Source: Chryseolinea serpens (lineage in GTDB: Bacteria; Bacteroidota; Bacteroidia; Cytophagales; Cyclobacteriaceae). From it: a DNA stretch of 64,000 nt. The notes under the pieces are model-generated. The model was not told the origin of the DNA, made no database searches, and saw nothing but the letters and a program-made list of their open reading frames with translations. The stretch lies in assembly GCF_900129725.1 (NCBI RefSeq), contig NZ_FQWQ01000001.1, forward strand, positions 372,001 to 436,000, given 5' to 3'. Below are positions 1-9,406 of this stretch, piece after piece (position 1 is the stretch's first letter; each line of letters opens with the position of its first letter). The position numbers and the translations under genes were made by a program.

Positions 1-203
1 ATTGTAGCTCTTAGCCATTTGCAATCGTGATTTCGCGGGCGCGCGTTCATAATGAAGATAGGCATTTGACTGAAATTAACCAACTCCGGCAGAGATTGAG
101 GGTCAAATATGAATGGGTTATTTTTCAGTACCAAACTTAATGATATGAAACCGTAGCGCACATAAAAGCCTGCAAGCCAGTATCCAGGAAAGTGGATATC
201 CAC
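1..203 (-). CDS. possible partial downstream reading frame, unknown
   Basis: An open minus-strand frame runs from a GTG at 203-201 to the window edge without a stop (67 codons). The GTG lies directly after the stop of the permease at 205-207, a spacing that would suit translational coupling. The translation has a plausible composition (it begins VDIHFPGYWLAGF) but I recognise no family. An open frame of this length can occur by chance, so this is a weak call; the sequence to the left of the window would decide it. Confidence 0.2.
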   Translation of the reverse strand, partial: MDIHFPGYWLAGFYVRYGFISLSLVLKNNPFIFDPQSLPELVNFSQMPIFIMNARPRNHDCKWLRAT

Positions 204-204
204 A

Positions 205-2859
205 CTATTCCTCTCTCAAGAACTTTACAGGATTTACAAACGCCGCCCGCAACGATTCCTTAAGGACCGACAAAAACGCTAAGGAAGCAATAGCAAGCGC
301 CGCCATCGCCAAGGCCTGCCAGCCGATGCCCGTGTGATAGGCAAAGGTGCTCAGCCAGAGATTCATCAAATAGTAAACTGTCGGGACGACAAGAATAAAT
401 GAAAGGGCCGTGGTGGCCATGTAGGGCGCGGTGAGTCCCCAGGCAATGCGACCGATGCTGGAGCCGAGAACCTTCCGGATCCCAATCTCCTTCCGGCGCT
501 GTTCCGCTGTGTAGGACGACACGGCATAAAGTCCGATGGCCGAAATGAAGATCGCGACCAGCGTGAAGTAGAAAATGATCTCGGAGAAGATCTTGTCGTC
601 GGCGTGAAGCTGGTCGAAGCTGTCGGTCATTTGCACCAGCATGAAGGCTCCATCGGGATTGAATTGGCGCCATAATTTTTCGATCGTCGCGCGGGTGTCG
701 GTTTCGTTGCCCTGCTGGAGACGCAGCGAAATAAAGTTACGCGCCCAGCGGTCGTCGTGTACAGCGTCGAGCATGACCATGGGACGGATCGTTGCATGAA
801 CCGACTCCAGGTGGAAATCCTGCACAACGCCGATCACTTCACCTTTGAGGTATGTCGACCATTTGAGTTCCTTGCCGATGGCTGTGGTGGGTGTCCACCC
901 AAAGGTTTTCGCTGCCGTTTCGTTGATGACAAAGGCCGCGGAGTCGGATGCGAGCTCGCTGTTGAAATTTCGCCCGCTGATAAAACGGATGCGGTAGGTA
1001 TCGGTGAATCCTTGTGTGATGTAGGAACTTTCCACTTGGATCGCATCGGGTACGCCGGGCAGCTCGACGATCCGGCGGTCAAAGTTGAGCGTGTTCACCG
1101 GGAGCCGCTGCGAATACCCGATCGACTCTACTCCCGGCAATGCGCGCAACCGGTTTTCAAATACCTGCGGGTTTTCAGAGAACGGTATCGCGACCACATG
1201 GTTCAGGGTTACGCCAAGGTCTTTCTTCCTGATAAATGATAGTTGTTCCGCTACGATCAGCGCCGAGAAGATCAGGATCCCCGAGATCGCCAGCTGCGCA
1301 AAAATGAGCGCGTTCCGGAAGCTAAAGGGACTGCGCAGCGACGCCTGCACGCGCTTGTTGCGGAAAGCATTAAGAATGCCATACCCCGACAACATCCACG
1401 CGGGAATATAGCCCGCGACCGCCACCACGAAAAGAAAGATGCCCGCCAATACCACCCCGAAATGCCAGTCCACCAGGCTTTGCCACGTGATGGACATGCC
1501 CGTAATTTCACTGAACACCGGCGACAAGGTGGCGACCAGCAATCCGGCACCAACGAGCGACAGCAAAAAGGCAAACGCCACTTCAGCAATGAACTGAACC
1601 AACAGCTGTCCGCGCACGGCGCCGAGTACTTTTCGCATGCCGACTTCCTTCAGCCGGCTCGTCATTTTCGCGAGCGAGATGTTGATGAAGTTTACGCAGC
1701 TCATGACCAGGATGAGCAAACCCGTAAAGATCATGATCCGGAGCAGCGCCATGCTTCCAACGGGCTTCATAGCACTTCCCGCATTCGAACCAAGGTGAAT
1801 CGTTGAAACCGGCTCAAGCGCAAAGGCGAATTTCTTATTTTGCTTTGCTGCAAACTCATCGGGGACGTATTTCTTGACAAAGGCCGGAAATTTCTCTTCG
1901 AGCGACGCGGCGGCTTTTGTGTCACGAAGTTCAACATACGTCCAGATCGATTTGAAGGACCCCCATCCATGACTCAGATCAGTAATCGATTGGAACGATG
2001 CCAGGAAATCAAAACTGAAGTGCGTGTTCGAGGGCAGGTCCTTAAAGACGCCGGTGACGATGAACGAGAGGTCATTTCCCGGGTCCCCTCTATACTGGAT
2101 GGTTTCCCCGACAGGATCCTTGTCACCAAAATATTTCTTTGCCGCTTTTTCCGAAATCACGATGGCGCTGGGCGACGATAGGACCGACGTGCGTTCGCCA
2201 CGGATCAACTCAAAGTCGAACACGCGAAACGCGTTGGAATCGGCGAAGAGGAATTTATCTTCCTGGAAAATTTTGTCGTTCACCCGCAGCACGGGCATAT
2301 AAGCGCTCCAGAAGCGTACCGAGGAGACGACTTCAGGAAATTCGTCTTTCAACGCCGGGCCCAGGGGAATCGGTTCGCCGGCGCCGGTGTTTTCAATACC
2401 CGTTGAAGACACTTGTTTATTGACCACGCGATAGATCGCCTTGCCGCTATAGTTTTGATCGTACGAAAATTCGTGAAGCACATAGAACGCGATCAGCATG
2501 CACGAAGCGATCCCAACGGAAAGTCCGCCGACCGTGACCCAGTTGTGCGTCCGGTGGCGACCCCATTGCCGCACGAGGACCTTCAGGTAGTTGACGAACA
2601 ATGCCGGCAGAAAACTGCGGGTCACTTGCCACGTTTTGCGTTCGCGGGCAAAAAGATGTTCCTGGCCGAGTTCTTCAGGCGTGCCCGTTTCGGCTACTGC
2701 CTGGTGAAATGCAGCTTCCGGCGCGACGCCTTTCTGGATGAGTTCCTGAATTTTGTCGGTCAGGTGTGACGCAAGCTCTTCGGCGTCGCCGTCTTCCAGG
2801 CGAGCCCCGGTTTGCATTTTCTTTTTCCAGGCGGCAATGTGTTTTTGCAGATCGAACAT
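205..2859 (-). CDS. MacB/FtsX-type ABC transporter permease with N-terminal prefix domain
   Basis: An 884-residue inner-membrane permease. Residues about 1-75 form a soluble helical prefix seen in Bacteroidota permeases that are paired with PadR regulators. A first membrane helix lies near 107-127, followed by a MacB-like periplasmic domain, then two FtsX cores: helices around 373-510 containing KEVGMRKVLGA, and a C-terminal set around 755-870 containing KEIGIRKVLGS. The duplicated core matches the long Bacteroidota FtsX/MacB family of about 780-890 residues, which act as mechanotransmission permeases for peptides, lipids or antimicrobials. No ATPase lies beside it here, so the ATP-binding partner would be encoded elsewhere or beyond the left edge. 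The start is 17 bases after the stop of the padR-like gene upstream, implying one transcript. The substrate is unknown. Confidence 0.9.
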   Translation of the reverse strand: MFDLQKHIAAWKKKMQTGARLEDGDAEELASHLTDKIQELIQKGVAPEAAFHQAVAETGTPEELGQEHLFARERKTWQVTRSFLPALFVNYLKVLVRQWGRHRTHNWVTVGGLSVGIASCMLIAFYVLHEFSYDQNYSGKAIYRVVNKQVSSTGIENTGAGEPIPLGPALKDEFPEVVSSVRFWSAYMPVLRVNDKIFQEDKFLFADSNAFRVFDFELIRGERTSVLSSPSAIVISEKAAKKYFGDKDPVGETIQYRGDPGNDLSFIVTGVFKDLPSNTHFSFDFLASFQSITDLSHGWGSFKSIWTYVELRDTKAAASLEEKFPAFVKKYVPDEFAAKQNKKFAFALEPVSTIHLGSNAGSAMKPVGSMALLRIMIFTGLLILVMSCVNFINISLAKMTSRLKEVGMRKVLGAVRGQLLVQFIAEVAFAFLLSLVGAGLLVATLSPVFSEITGMSITWQSLVDWHFGVVLAGIFLFVVAVAGYIPAWMLSGYGILNAFRNKRVQASLRSPFSFRNALIFAQLAISGILIFSALIVAEQLSFIRKKDLGVTLNHVVAIPFSENPQVFENRLRALPGVESIGYSQRLPVNTLNFDRRIVELPGVPDAIQVESSYITQGFTDTYRIRFISGRNFNSELASDSAAFVINETAAKTFGWTPTTAIGKELKWSTYLKGEVIGVVQDFHLESVHATIRPMVMLDAVHDDRWARNFISLRLQQGNETDTRATIEKLWRQFNPDGAFMLVQMTDSFDQLHADDKIFSEIIFYFTLVAIFISAIGLYAVSSYTAEQRRKEIGIRKVLGSSIGRIAWGLTAPYMATTALSFILVVPTVYYLMNLWLSTFAYHTGIGWQALAMAALAIASLAFLSVLKESLRAAFVNPVKFLREE

Positions 2860-2876
2860 AAGTAGCGTTTATTCTT

Positions 2877-3221
2877 TTACGTGATGGAGATTTTTGCTTC
2901 CGGAAGATCCCAGAGGCGCATGAGGGTGTTGTGCACTTCGAGCCAGGCTTGTTTTTCGGAGACGAGCTCTTTCCGGCCCTTATCGGTGAGGTTGTAATAT
3001 TTTCGCTTGCGGTCGTCTTTGACGATCCACTCCGAGACGATCAACTTTTCGCTTTCCAGTTTGTGCAGCACAGGGTAGAGCATGCCTTCTGCCCAGACGA
3101 GCTGTCCGCCGGAAGCAGATTTTACCTGCTGAATGATGTCATAGCCATAGTTTTTTCCGCGTGCGAGAATGGTGAGGATCAGCGGCTTGGTAGACGCCGC
3201 CATGAGGCCTTTCGTAAGCAT
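2877..3221 (-). CDS. PadR family transcriptional regulator
   Basis: A 114-residue winged-helix repressor of the short PadR subfamily. Visible features are the N-terminal helix-turn-helix (ILARGKNYGYDIIQQV), the acidic loop and recognition helix (EGMLYPVLHKLESEKLI) and the wing (DDRKRKYYNLTDKGRKEL), followed by a short C-terminal dimerisation helix. It is the first gene of a two-gene unit with the permease downstream. This arrangement is typical of Bacteroidota, where PadR represses an antimicrobial or peptide exporter until a ligand is bound. A palindrome immediately upstream of the ATG suggests autoregulation. The inducing ligand cannot be read from the sequence. Confidence 0.93.
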   Translation of the reverse strand: MLTKGLMAASTKPLILTILARGKNYGYDIIQQVKSASGGQLVWAEGMLYPVLHKLESEKLIVSEWIVKDDRKRKYYNLTDKGRKELVSEKQAWLEVHNTLMRLWDLPEAKISIT

Positions 3222-3223
3222 AT

Positions 3224-3242
3224 TACATAGATAATCTATGTA
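3224..3242. promoter_or_regulatory. candidate PadR operator palindrome
   Basis: TACATAGATAATCTATGTA is a perfect 9-bp inverted repeat around one central base, starting 3 bases upstream of the padR-like ATG. The ACAT/ATGT half-sites resemble the dyads bound by PadR proteins. Its position next to the start codon would let the regulator block its own transcript and the permease downstream. Function is inferred from position and symmetry. Confidence 0.65.
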
Positions 3243-3486
3243 TGTGTACGGCGAGGCTGGGGAATGGTTGTTGGTGATCGTTGTTTTTTTAAAAGGCCGC
3301 CTCGCAAAATGAATTAAAGAGGAAAGGGGTGGCGGACTTGGAAATGAATAGTAGGGATGCAGGCAACCATGCAGCTTGTTGTTGATTTTAGACTCAACAA
3401 AGTCGTCTTAAAGACTCGAACTTGCGTCGAAAGTGTTTGCCTCTTAACGAGTCACCGCCCCAAAACTTCAACTCCGTAGGAGTTCT

Positions 3487-4104
3487 CCATCATAACACCG
3501 GGTGCCAACCCGGTGTATGCGAACCCACCATCCGTCTGCGCCACGTGCTCACGAAAATAGAAGCATGCCATGTTCATGGCGCACACCGCGCTGCGCACGG
3601 ATGCAACGTGCCTTTGCGCGCCAAACCGTGCGAGGCTCGATCAGACTTTCCCATGGCGCTTTTGCCTTTTTTTCATCCGTTCCCCGGGTTAAAACCCGGG
3701 GTTATGATGGGAAAACTCCTACGGAGTTTGGAGAGGGCCAATTTGTTCAAAGACTTGGCGAGTTAAGCAACCGGGAGAGTAGTGCTAGTTATACCGCAAG
3801 AATCATAACACCGGGTGCCAACCCGGCGTATGCGAACCCGCGATCCGCCTGCGCCACGTGCTCACGAGAATAGAACTATGCCACGTTCATGGCGCACACC
3901 GCGCTGCGCACGGATGCAACGTGCCTTTGCGCGCCAAACCGTGCGAGGCTCGATCAGACTTTCCTATGGCGCTTTTGCTTTTTTTTCGTCCGTTCCCCGG
4001 GTTAAAACCCGGGGTTATGATGGGAAACTCCTACGGAGTTTGAGAAGTCCAGTTTATTCAAAGACTGGCCAGTTAGGAATTTGGAGAGCGGTGTTAATTA
4101 TGCT
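3487..4104. repeat. tandem pair of a 0.3-kb element with inverted-repeat ends
   Basis: Two direct copies, 3489-3801 and 3802-4104, lie head to tail. The first about 240 bases of each are nearly identical and the last about 60 more diverged. Each core begins with CATAACACCGGGTGCCAACC and ends with an imperfect reverse complement (CCCCGGGTTAAAACCCGGGG then TTATGATGG), giving ends of about 29 bp; both ends are themselves hairpins. A second small palindrome (AACTCC-GTA-GGAGTT, 3470-3484, and its counterpart at 3713-3729, with another at about 4025-4041) flanks the cores. The open frames inside follow the repeat and look non-coding. This fits a non-autonomous REP/MITE-like element; no transposase is present in the window. 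Confidence 0.8.
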
Positions 4105-4141
4105 GGAAGAAAACGCGGCAGTGAGGTTATCTATTTACGCA

Positions 4142-4726
4142 TCAACCTTCTGCACGGTAAGAGTGCACAATGGTTCCGCCGGGAAAAGTCTCTACATCCG
4201 CCAACTTCAGGTAAAGCGGGCTGGCAAGGCCGGCGAAGATGGGCAACCCCGAGCCTAATGCGACAGGGTGGATAGCCAGGTTGAATTCATCGATAAGACC
4301 CGTGGCGATGAGGCTCTGTATAAATCTCGCTCCGCCAAGGGCGACGATCGGCTTCCCCGGCTCGGCCTTGAGTTTCCTGATCTCCTCGGCAAGATCGCCG
4401 TCGAAAATCCGCGCATCGGACCAGGAGGCTGCAGCCGGTGACTGCTCCGAACTATGCGGGATCCCCGCAAATCCGTTTTTGGTAAAGACAGCTTTGGGGA
4501 TCGTGTTCATCGGCGCGGCAAAAGGCCCGGTCGCCGTCGGCCAGTAGGGCGACATGATCTCGAACGACGTCCTGCCCATGATCAGCAGGCTTGCCTCTCG
4601 GATTTGATCCACGCTCCAGTCCCGTGACTGCTCGTCGCCGGTCTTAAAGATCCAATCGTTTTTCCCATTGACGTCACTTACAAAACCGTCGAGCGACATC
4701 GACATTTTTACGATCAATTTTCGCAT
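4142..4726 (-). CDS. dihydrofolate reductase family protein (RibD C-terminal type)
   Basis: A 194-residue cytoplasmic protein of the RibD_C/DHFR-like fold. Supporting motifs are the N-terminal strand RKLIVKMSMSLDGFVS, the cofactor-binding segment LLIMGRTSFEIM and the C-terminal GKPIVALGGARFIQSLI followed by FNLAIHPVALGSGLPIF. The family binds NADPH and reduces pterin- or pyrimidine-like substrates; members of this length in Bacteroidota are usually stand-alone enzymes of unknown substrate, not part of riboflavin synthesis. It has no operon partner here: the tandem repeat lies downstream and an intergenic region lies upstream. Confidence 0.9.
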   Translation of the reverse strand: MRKLIVKMSMSLDGFVSDVNGKNDWIFKTGDEQSRDWSVDQIREASLLIMGRTSFEIMSPYWPTATGPFAAPMNTIPKAVFTKNGFAGIPHSSEQSPAAASWSDARIFDGDLAEEIRKLKAEPGKPIVALGGARFIQSLIATGLIDEFNLAIHPVALGSGLPIFAGLASPLYLKLADVETFPGGTIVHSYRAEG

Positions 4727-5012
4727 AGCTAAGAGATTTGTTTTTTACAAAGGTACCGCGCCCTTTTGGGGCTCACCGGGTGTCAAAGCGACAATTCAAG
4801 GGGGGAATTGCGTTTAGTGCATGGAAAATCAAAGCTGATGCGATGGCTGTGGCGATGACTGCAGGTTTCGCCGTATACCACGGCCGTTAGCAAGAAGCGG
4901 CATACCCAAAAACGAGTGCGACGGTGAGATCCTTCCATAAGGTCCTCACCGTCGCAGACTTGCTTGCCCAGCTTCATCTCTTGCGAAGCATGGGGCTGAT
5001 TAGCACATGATG

Positions 5013-6593
5013 CTATTTTCTAAACGCAGTGCCCAACGAATGTTTTTTGTGCGCCGTCTTCGATCGGCCGTTGGCAGGAAGATTCCAATAGGTAATTTCC
5101 GTGAAATTCTTGCCGTCATCAAACAACTCATCCAGGCTGTATGACGAGGTGCTGATAAACGTTTTTACGGCGTTGTAGTCGGCGACACCATCAAACTTAT
5201 AAGCGTCATATGACTCGGGTGAGCCAAAAACAGGGATCTCAAAAGCCTTCAACGGATCGGGCAATTTTAAGGCCGGCACCACTTTATTGCTTCCTTCCGG
5301 AAGGACCAAAAACCACTCCGAATTGTCTGTTTCAAACACGGTCGAGATAAAAGCAAAATCGCCCGTTGCGCTATACGTGAGCTTGTCATTGGCAAAACCA
5401 AAGGAAACCGTGTTGGTGATCTCGGTGACGTCAAAAAGACTGGTATGGCTTCCGCCGTAATAGCTGAGATCATCACTGCCCATTTCGATTATAGAATAGT
5501 AAGTCGCGAATGCCGTTCCCGGATAGTAAATGTCAAAGGACTCGATACCACTGTTGCTGCCGCCGTTGGTAAAGGTTCCCAACACATAAGGATAAGTGTA
5601 GTCATTAGACGTCGAATAGGCCCGCACGTAGACCGAAGCGTAGGACATCTCTTCCGGCATCGTAGCCGTCAGTTTCGACACGGACTGATTCACCTGGCTT
5701 AAGTTAAGGGTATTATCACCCACCACTACGTTGGAGAAAAAGCCATAGGCAAGCGGCGTTCCACTGTCCTTCGCGCGACGCGTAACGTATAACTTACTCG
5801 GCGTTGTCCCCAGGTGGATCGATCCGGTGGTACGGGAGTCGTCCAGACCCGTCTGCTCCCGCGCATTCGAATAGATATCATAAATGGAGTTGGTCACCGC
5901 GTTTGTCAACGTGAGACTTGCCAACCCGACATTAACATCGTCATTCGTGTTTCTATCATCGAGAACTTTCCAGGCTTGTCCTCTTTCAATTTCGGGATAC
6001 GTCCACAGTCTTACCTCGTTTTGCCCGCTGTGATCGGTCACCAGTACTTCGGTGAGAAAGAACTTTGTTCCCGCAAAGGTCGGGGATTTCAATACGACAT
6101 CGTTATTGTTTTTGTATTCCGTAGAGGCGATCAGGTTGCCAGTTTCATCGGAAAGAAAAACAAAGCCGCGCTCATCACCATCCAACTGATTGGCCGCGAT
6201 ATCAACGGTGAGCAAGGTATTCTGAAGCGTTACGGTAGTTTCCTTCTCGGTTTTGTTTCCCGACTTATCCGTAACAATAGCTTTAATGGTATGCACGCCG
6301 TCAGTGGCATTGGTGCCATCCCAGGTCACGGTATAAGGCGCCTGTGTCAGGGTGCCAATCGAAACGCCGTCAACGAGAACCTCTACGGAGGCAATTCCCA
6401 TATCATCCGATGCCTCCAATGAAATGGGAACATTGTTCCACACCGGCATCGTCGGTGTAATGTTTGAAAATGTGATTTGCGAATCTATGTTCTGCGGAAC
6501 TTCATCATCCTTGCTACAGGATTGGATCCAAACAAGAGATCCGATGAGCATGCATTTGCCAAGAAACGATAATGTTTTGTGGTTTTTTTTCAT
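5013..6593 (-). CDS. lipoprotein with bacterial Ig-like domain
   Basis: The ATG at 6593 is chosen because it begins a lipoprotein signal (MKKNHKTLSFLGKCMLIGSL, lipobox IQSC); the frame is open further upstream, but that extension would bury the signal. The mature 526-residue protein starts with an Asp-rich SKDDE linker, followed by a bacterial Ig-like domain (residues about 50-125) with the ASDDMGIASVEVLVDG and YTVTWDGTNATDGVHTIKAIV pattern of Big_9/CBM-associated modules. The remaining 400 residues are beta-rich and unrecognised. It is probably anchored to the outer membrane or exposed on the cell surface. Role unknown; no gene partner is evident. Confidence 0.8.
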   Translation of the reverse strand: MKKNHKTLSFLGKCMLIGSLVWIQSCSKDDEVPQNIDSQITFSNITPTMPVWNNVPISLEASDDMGIASVEVLVDGVSIGTLTQAPYTVTWDGTNATDGVHTIKAIVTDKSGNKTEKETTVTLQNTLLTVDIAANQLDGDERGFVFLSDETGNLIASTEYKNNNDVVLKSPTFAGTKFFLTEVLVTDHSGQNEVRLWTYPEIERGQAWKVLDDRNTNDDVNVGLASLTLTNAVTNSIYDIYSNAREQTGLDDSRTTGSIHLGTTPSKLYVTRRAKDSGTPLAYGFFSNVVVGDNTLNLSQVNQSVSKLTATMPEEMSYASVYVRAYSTSNDYTYPYVLGTFTNGGSNSGIESFDIYYPGTAFATYYSIIEMGSDDLSYYGGSHTSLFDVTEITNTVSFGFANDKLTYSATGDFAFISTVFETDNSEWFLVLPEGSNKVVPALKLPDPLKAFEIPVFGSPESYDAYKFDGVADYNAVKTFISTSSYSLDELFDDGKNFTEITYWNLPANGRSKTAHKKHSLGTAFRK

Positions 6594-6944
6594 GTATAAC
6601 GTACCATAAGTTTGCCTCAAAATTAGAGGCCTGTTCAGGGCTAAAAAGTGCAGTAGCACGATAGACCTTACGTTGTAACTTTTAGTTTCAATTTTTGATA
6701 CTTTACGGGTTCTCGCCATTCACAGAACACTGAGTCCGTTTGAACACGAATAACGCGATTTGTCTAGCGGTGGAGTTGGTAGTGTATAGCGCAACAGTTA
6801 TAGAAAGCAACCTGATCTTGGAACATGGGAGATCACAACTTGCTGGGAATCAGTTGATACAGCGAACAGGCTAAAAAGTCATATCCCCACTTTCAGGGGC
6901 GGGCGAAAGCGTGACACCGGGTTGTCTAATTTCTCCGCAAGAGA
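6594..6944. other. intergenic region, no gene seen
   Basis: These 351 bases separate the Ig-domain lipoprotein start from the 3' end of the helicase gene, both read on the minus strand. I see no convincing reading frame, tRNA or strong hairpin. It presumably holds the promoter of the lipoprotein gene. Confidence 0.5.
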
Positions 6945-8269
6945 TTAGCTGGCTTCTTCGATCTTTACTTTGATCTTTTTTAACCTTTCATTTTTAATGC
7001 CGGTCAATGCCTGTTTCAGATGCGTGCGCCGGATGGCTGCAAACGAAGCGTGATCGAGCGTGGTGATCAATCCAATCTGATCGGCATTCAGACCGCCCTT
7101 CTTCATGAGCAGCCCTGCGATATCGCCCTTGCTGATCTTATCCTTTTTACCGGCGCTGATGTAAAGGCAGACAAATTCCGGTGGGGGAGGTAGCGCGAAT
7201 TTTGGGTTGATTTTAACCTCGGTGATATTGTCGTCCATGTAGGGCGGAAGCATCTCATCATCGGCGAGGACAAAATACGCCTGCCCTTCGGCGTGCATGC
7301 GTGCGGTGCGGCCGTTGCGATGAACGAATGCGTCACGTTGGAGGGGCAATTGATAATGGACAATGTGTTTGATCTCCGGAATGTCGAGGCCGCGGCTGGC
7401 GAGGTCGGTGGCGATGAGAACATGGTGTGCCCCAGCGCGAAACTTGATGAGGTTTTTCTCACGGTCTATCTGCTCCAGGGCGCCATGCAGGATGCCATGC
7501 GCAAAGTTATGATCATTGAAAAGCGCGCTGATGCGATCAACAGCTTCACGATGATTGCAAAACACGAGGCACGCTTCCTGATGGAAACCCGCGACAAGGC
7601 GCATGAGCGTTTCCACTTTCTCTGTGCTTAGGGTGTGAACGCTCTTGAGTGTTAGCCGGGTCGGTGCGGTGTCGTTGAGATAGCTGATGCGTTCGGGCTG
7701 CGAGAAGGGAATAAACGACGGTAGTACATCCAGCGTCGTGGCCGACGTGAGCAAATGATTTTGTTTGCCGGTGAGCGACTTGAAAACGACCGCAAGCTGA
7801 GGTTCGAACCCCATTTCCAAAGACTTGTCGAATTCGTCGAGCACCACCCAGCGAATCGTCCGGGTGTCGAAAGTCTTGCGTGAAATGTGATCGGCCAGGC
7901 GCCCTGGGGTACCGATGATCACCGCCGGAGCGGTGGCAAGGCTGTTTTCTTCGATTTCATGGCGTGGCCGCCATAGAAGCAACAAACCTTATAATTTGTC
8001 CTGAGGCTGCGAAACACCTGCTCGATTTGGAGCGCCAATTCCCGCGAAGGCACGATGATGAGCGCCTGCACCTCATCCTTTCCGGGTCTCAGGGCCTCGA
8101 TGACCGGCAACAGGAAAGCGAGGGTCTTGCCCGACCCCGTGGGCGCGAGTAACATCAAATTCGGGTTAATTGCCGTCTTCGCGATGGTCTCTTTCTGCAT
8201 CGGGTTGAGGGTGTCGATGCCTATATTTTTCAAGTAGTCAGCCTGGGTGGCCTTACGGGTGGTTTGCAT
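6945..8269 (-). pseudogene. dbpA: DbpA-type DEAD-box RNA helicase, interrupted by a frameshift
   Basis: Two overlapping minus-strand frames together encode one helicase. The N-terminal part (8269 down to about 7957) has the Q-motif region, Walker A PTGSGKT and PSRELALQ, and reads as far as FYGGHAMK. The rest (from about 7955 to 6945) continues in another frame with IEENSLATAPAVIIGTPGRLADH, motif II DEFD (where the family usually has DEAD), SATTL, ATDLASRGLDIPE and HRNGRTAR. A C-terminal DbpA RNA-binding domain follows (about the last 75 residues). One missing base in the T run at 7955-7957 restores a continuous protein of about 440 residues. DbpA helicases act on 23S rRNA during large-subunit assembly. 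The lesion is either a real inactivating mutation or a homopolymer sequencing error. Confidence 0.85.
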
Positions 8270-8457
8270 AGGGCAAAGGTACGGTAATCTGATGGGCCCG
8301 GATCAACTGGCCTCATTATTACCGGGATTATTAATGCCCTTCTTTCTGTGCTCAATAAGTATCTTTTAACGGCCTATCGAAATCCTGGTCATGGAGATGG
8401 TACCTGTTATAAAAAAATTTCAGGCGTGGATAAATCAGGAAGGGGGGCCGGGGGGGG

Positions 8458-9249
8458 TTACAGCTGCTCCAGCACATGCAATACCCCACGATCGTCGTTG
8501 CTGCGGGTCATGAACTTCGCGGCAAGCTTCACTTCGGGGTGGGCATTTTCCATGGCAAAGCTAAAGTGTGCTTCGCCCATCATTTCAACATCGTTGAGGT
8601 AGTCGCCAAATACCATGGTGTGCTCTCGGGCGACCCCGAATTTTTTCTGCACGACATCCAGCGCCTTTCCTTTGTGCGCTAGCTTGTGGGAGAGATCGAG
8701 CCATACATTGCCAGAGACTTTTATCTGTAGATCGTCCTGGTATTCCGAAAAGAGCGGGTAGCTGTTTTGTTCGGCGCCGGATAAGTCGCAGACGGCGATC
8801 TTGAGAAATTCATCGTCATCGACGTTTACGAGGCTGTCTACGATGGCGAATTCGTCATAAAACATGGAGAGACGTTGAACAAAGATGGGATCGTCGTTCT
8901 CGATGTAGGCGCTTTTCTTGCCGCAAAGGATCGTCAGTACGTTTGGAAGTGTTTTTATGCGCTTCAGGATGTCCCGGGTAAGATCCCGGTCCATTTGCTG
9001 CAGGTGAAGTTCTTTGCCCTGGTGCATCACATAACTGCCGTTCTCGGCGATGAAAATGATCTCGTCCTGGATGCCGGGAAAACGGTTGTATAGATTCTGG
9101 TATTGCCTTCCGCTGGCGGCAGAGAATAAAATATCCTTCGACCGCATTCGATTGAATACCGTGAAGAAATCGGGACTTAATTCGTGTTTGGTGTTGAGAA
9201 GGGTGCCATCCATATCGGAGGCGACAAGTCTTACTGATGAAAAATCCAT
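8458..9249 (-). CDS. Cof-type HAD-IIB sugar-phosphate phosphatase
   Basis: A 263-residue cytoplasmic phosphatase; the ATG at 9249 is preferred, with an in-frame GTG two codons upstream as the alternative. HAD motif I is DMDGTLL (both aspartates present), motif II is in the ILFSAASGRQYQNL segment, motif III is the lysine in HKGKALDVV, and motif IV is FGDYLNDVEMM. The IIB cap lies between motifs II and III. The family (Cof/YidA/YbjI) dephosphorylates sugar phosphates and coenzyme-related phosphates with low specificity. It is a single gene with no clear partner. Confidence 0.92.
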   Translation of the reverse strand: MDFSSVRLVASDMDGTLLNTKHELSPDFFTVFNRMRSKDILFSAASGRQYQNLYNRFPGIQDEIIFIAENGSYVMHQGKELHLQQMDRDLTRDILKRIKTLPNVLTILCGKKSAYIENDDPIFVQRLSMFYDEFAIVDSLVNVDDDEFLKIAVCDLSGAEQNSYPLFSEYQDDLQIKVSGNVWLDLSHKLAHKGKALDVVQKKFGVAREHTMVFGDYLNDVEMMGEAHFSFAMENAHPEVKLAAKFMTRSNDDRGVLHVLEQL

Positions 9250-9406
9250 ACCCACGTTCCCTGGTGAAAGGAATCGGGTGTAAAGAGACTAAAATTTAGG
9301 GGGATAAACAACTCCTTTAACACCTACGTACTACTTCCATCATAAACTTAGCGCATGGGTAGTTCCCGGCTTCTGTTTCAGATCCGCTGACCATTTTTTT
9401 TATGGC

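Noticed and set aside
3422-4275. Several plus-strand open frames of 60-147 codons
   Set aside because: They follow the tandem repeat in both copies and in several frames at once, with Arg/Pro/Ser-rich nonsense composition; the DNA is a repeat, not a gene.
4783-4977. Minus-strand frame of 64 codons
   Set aside because: Composition is atypical (rich in His, Arg and Cys), no family is recognisable and it has no start signals.
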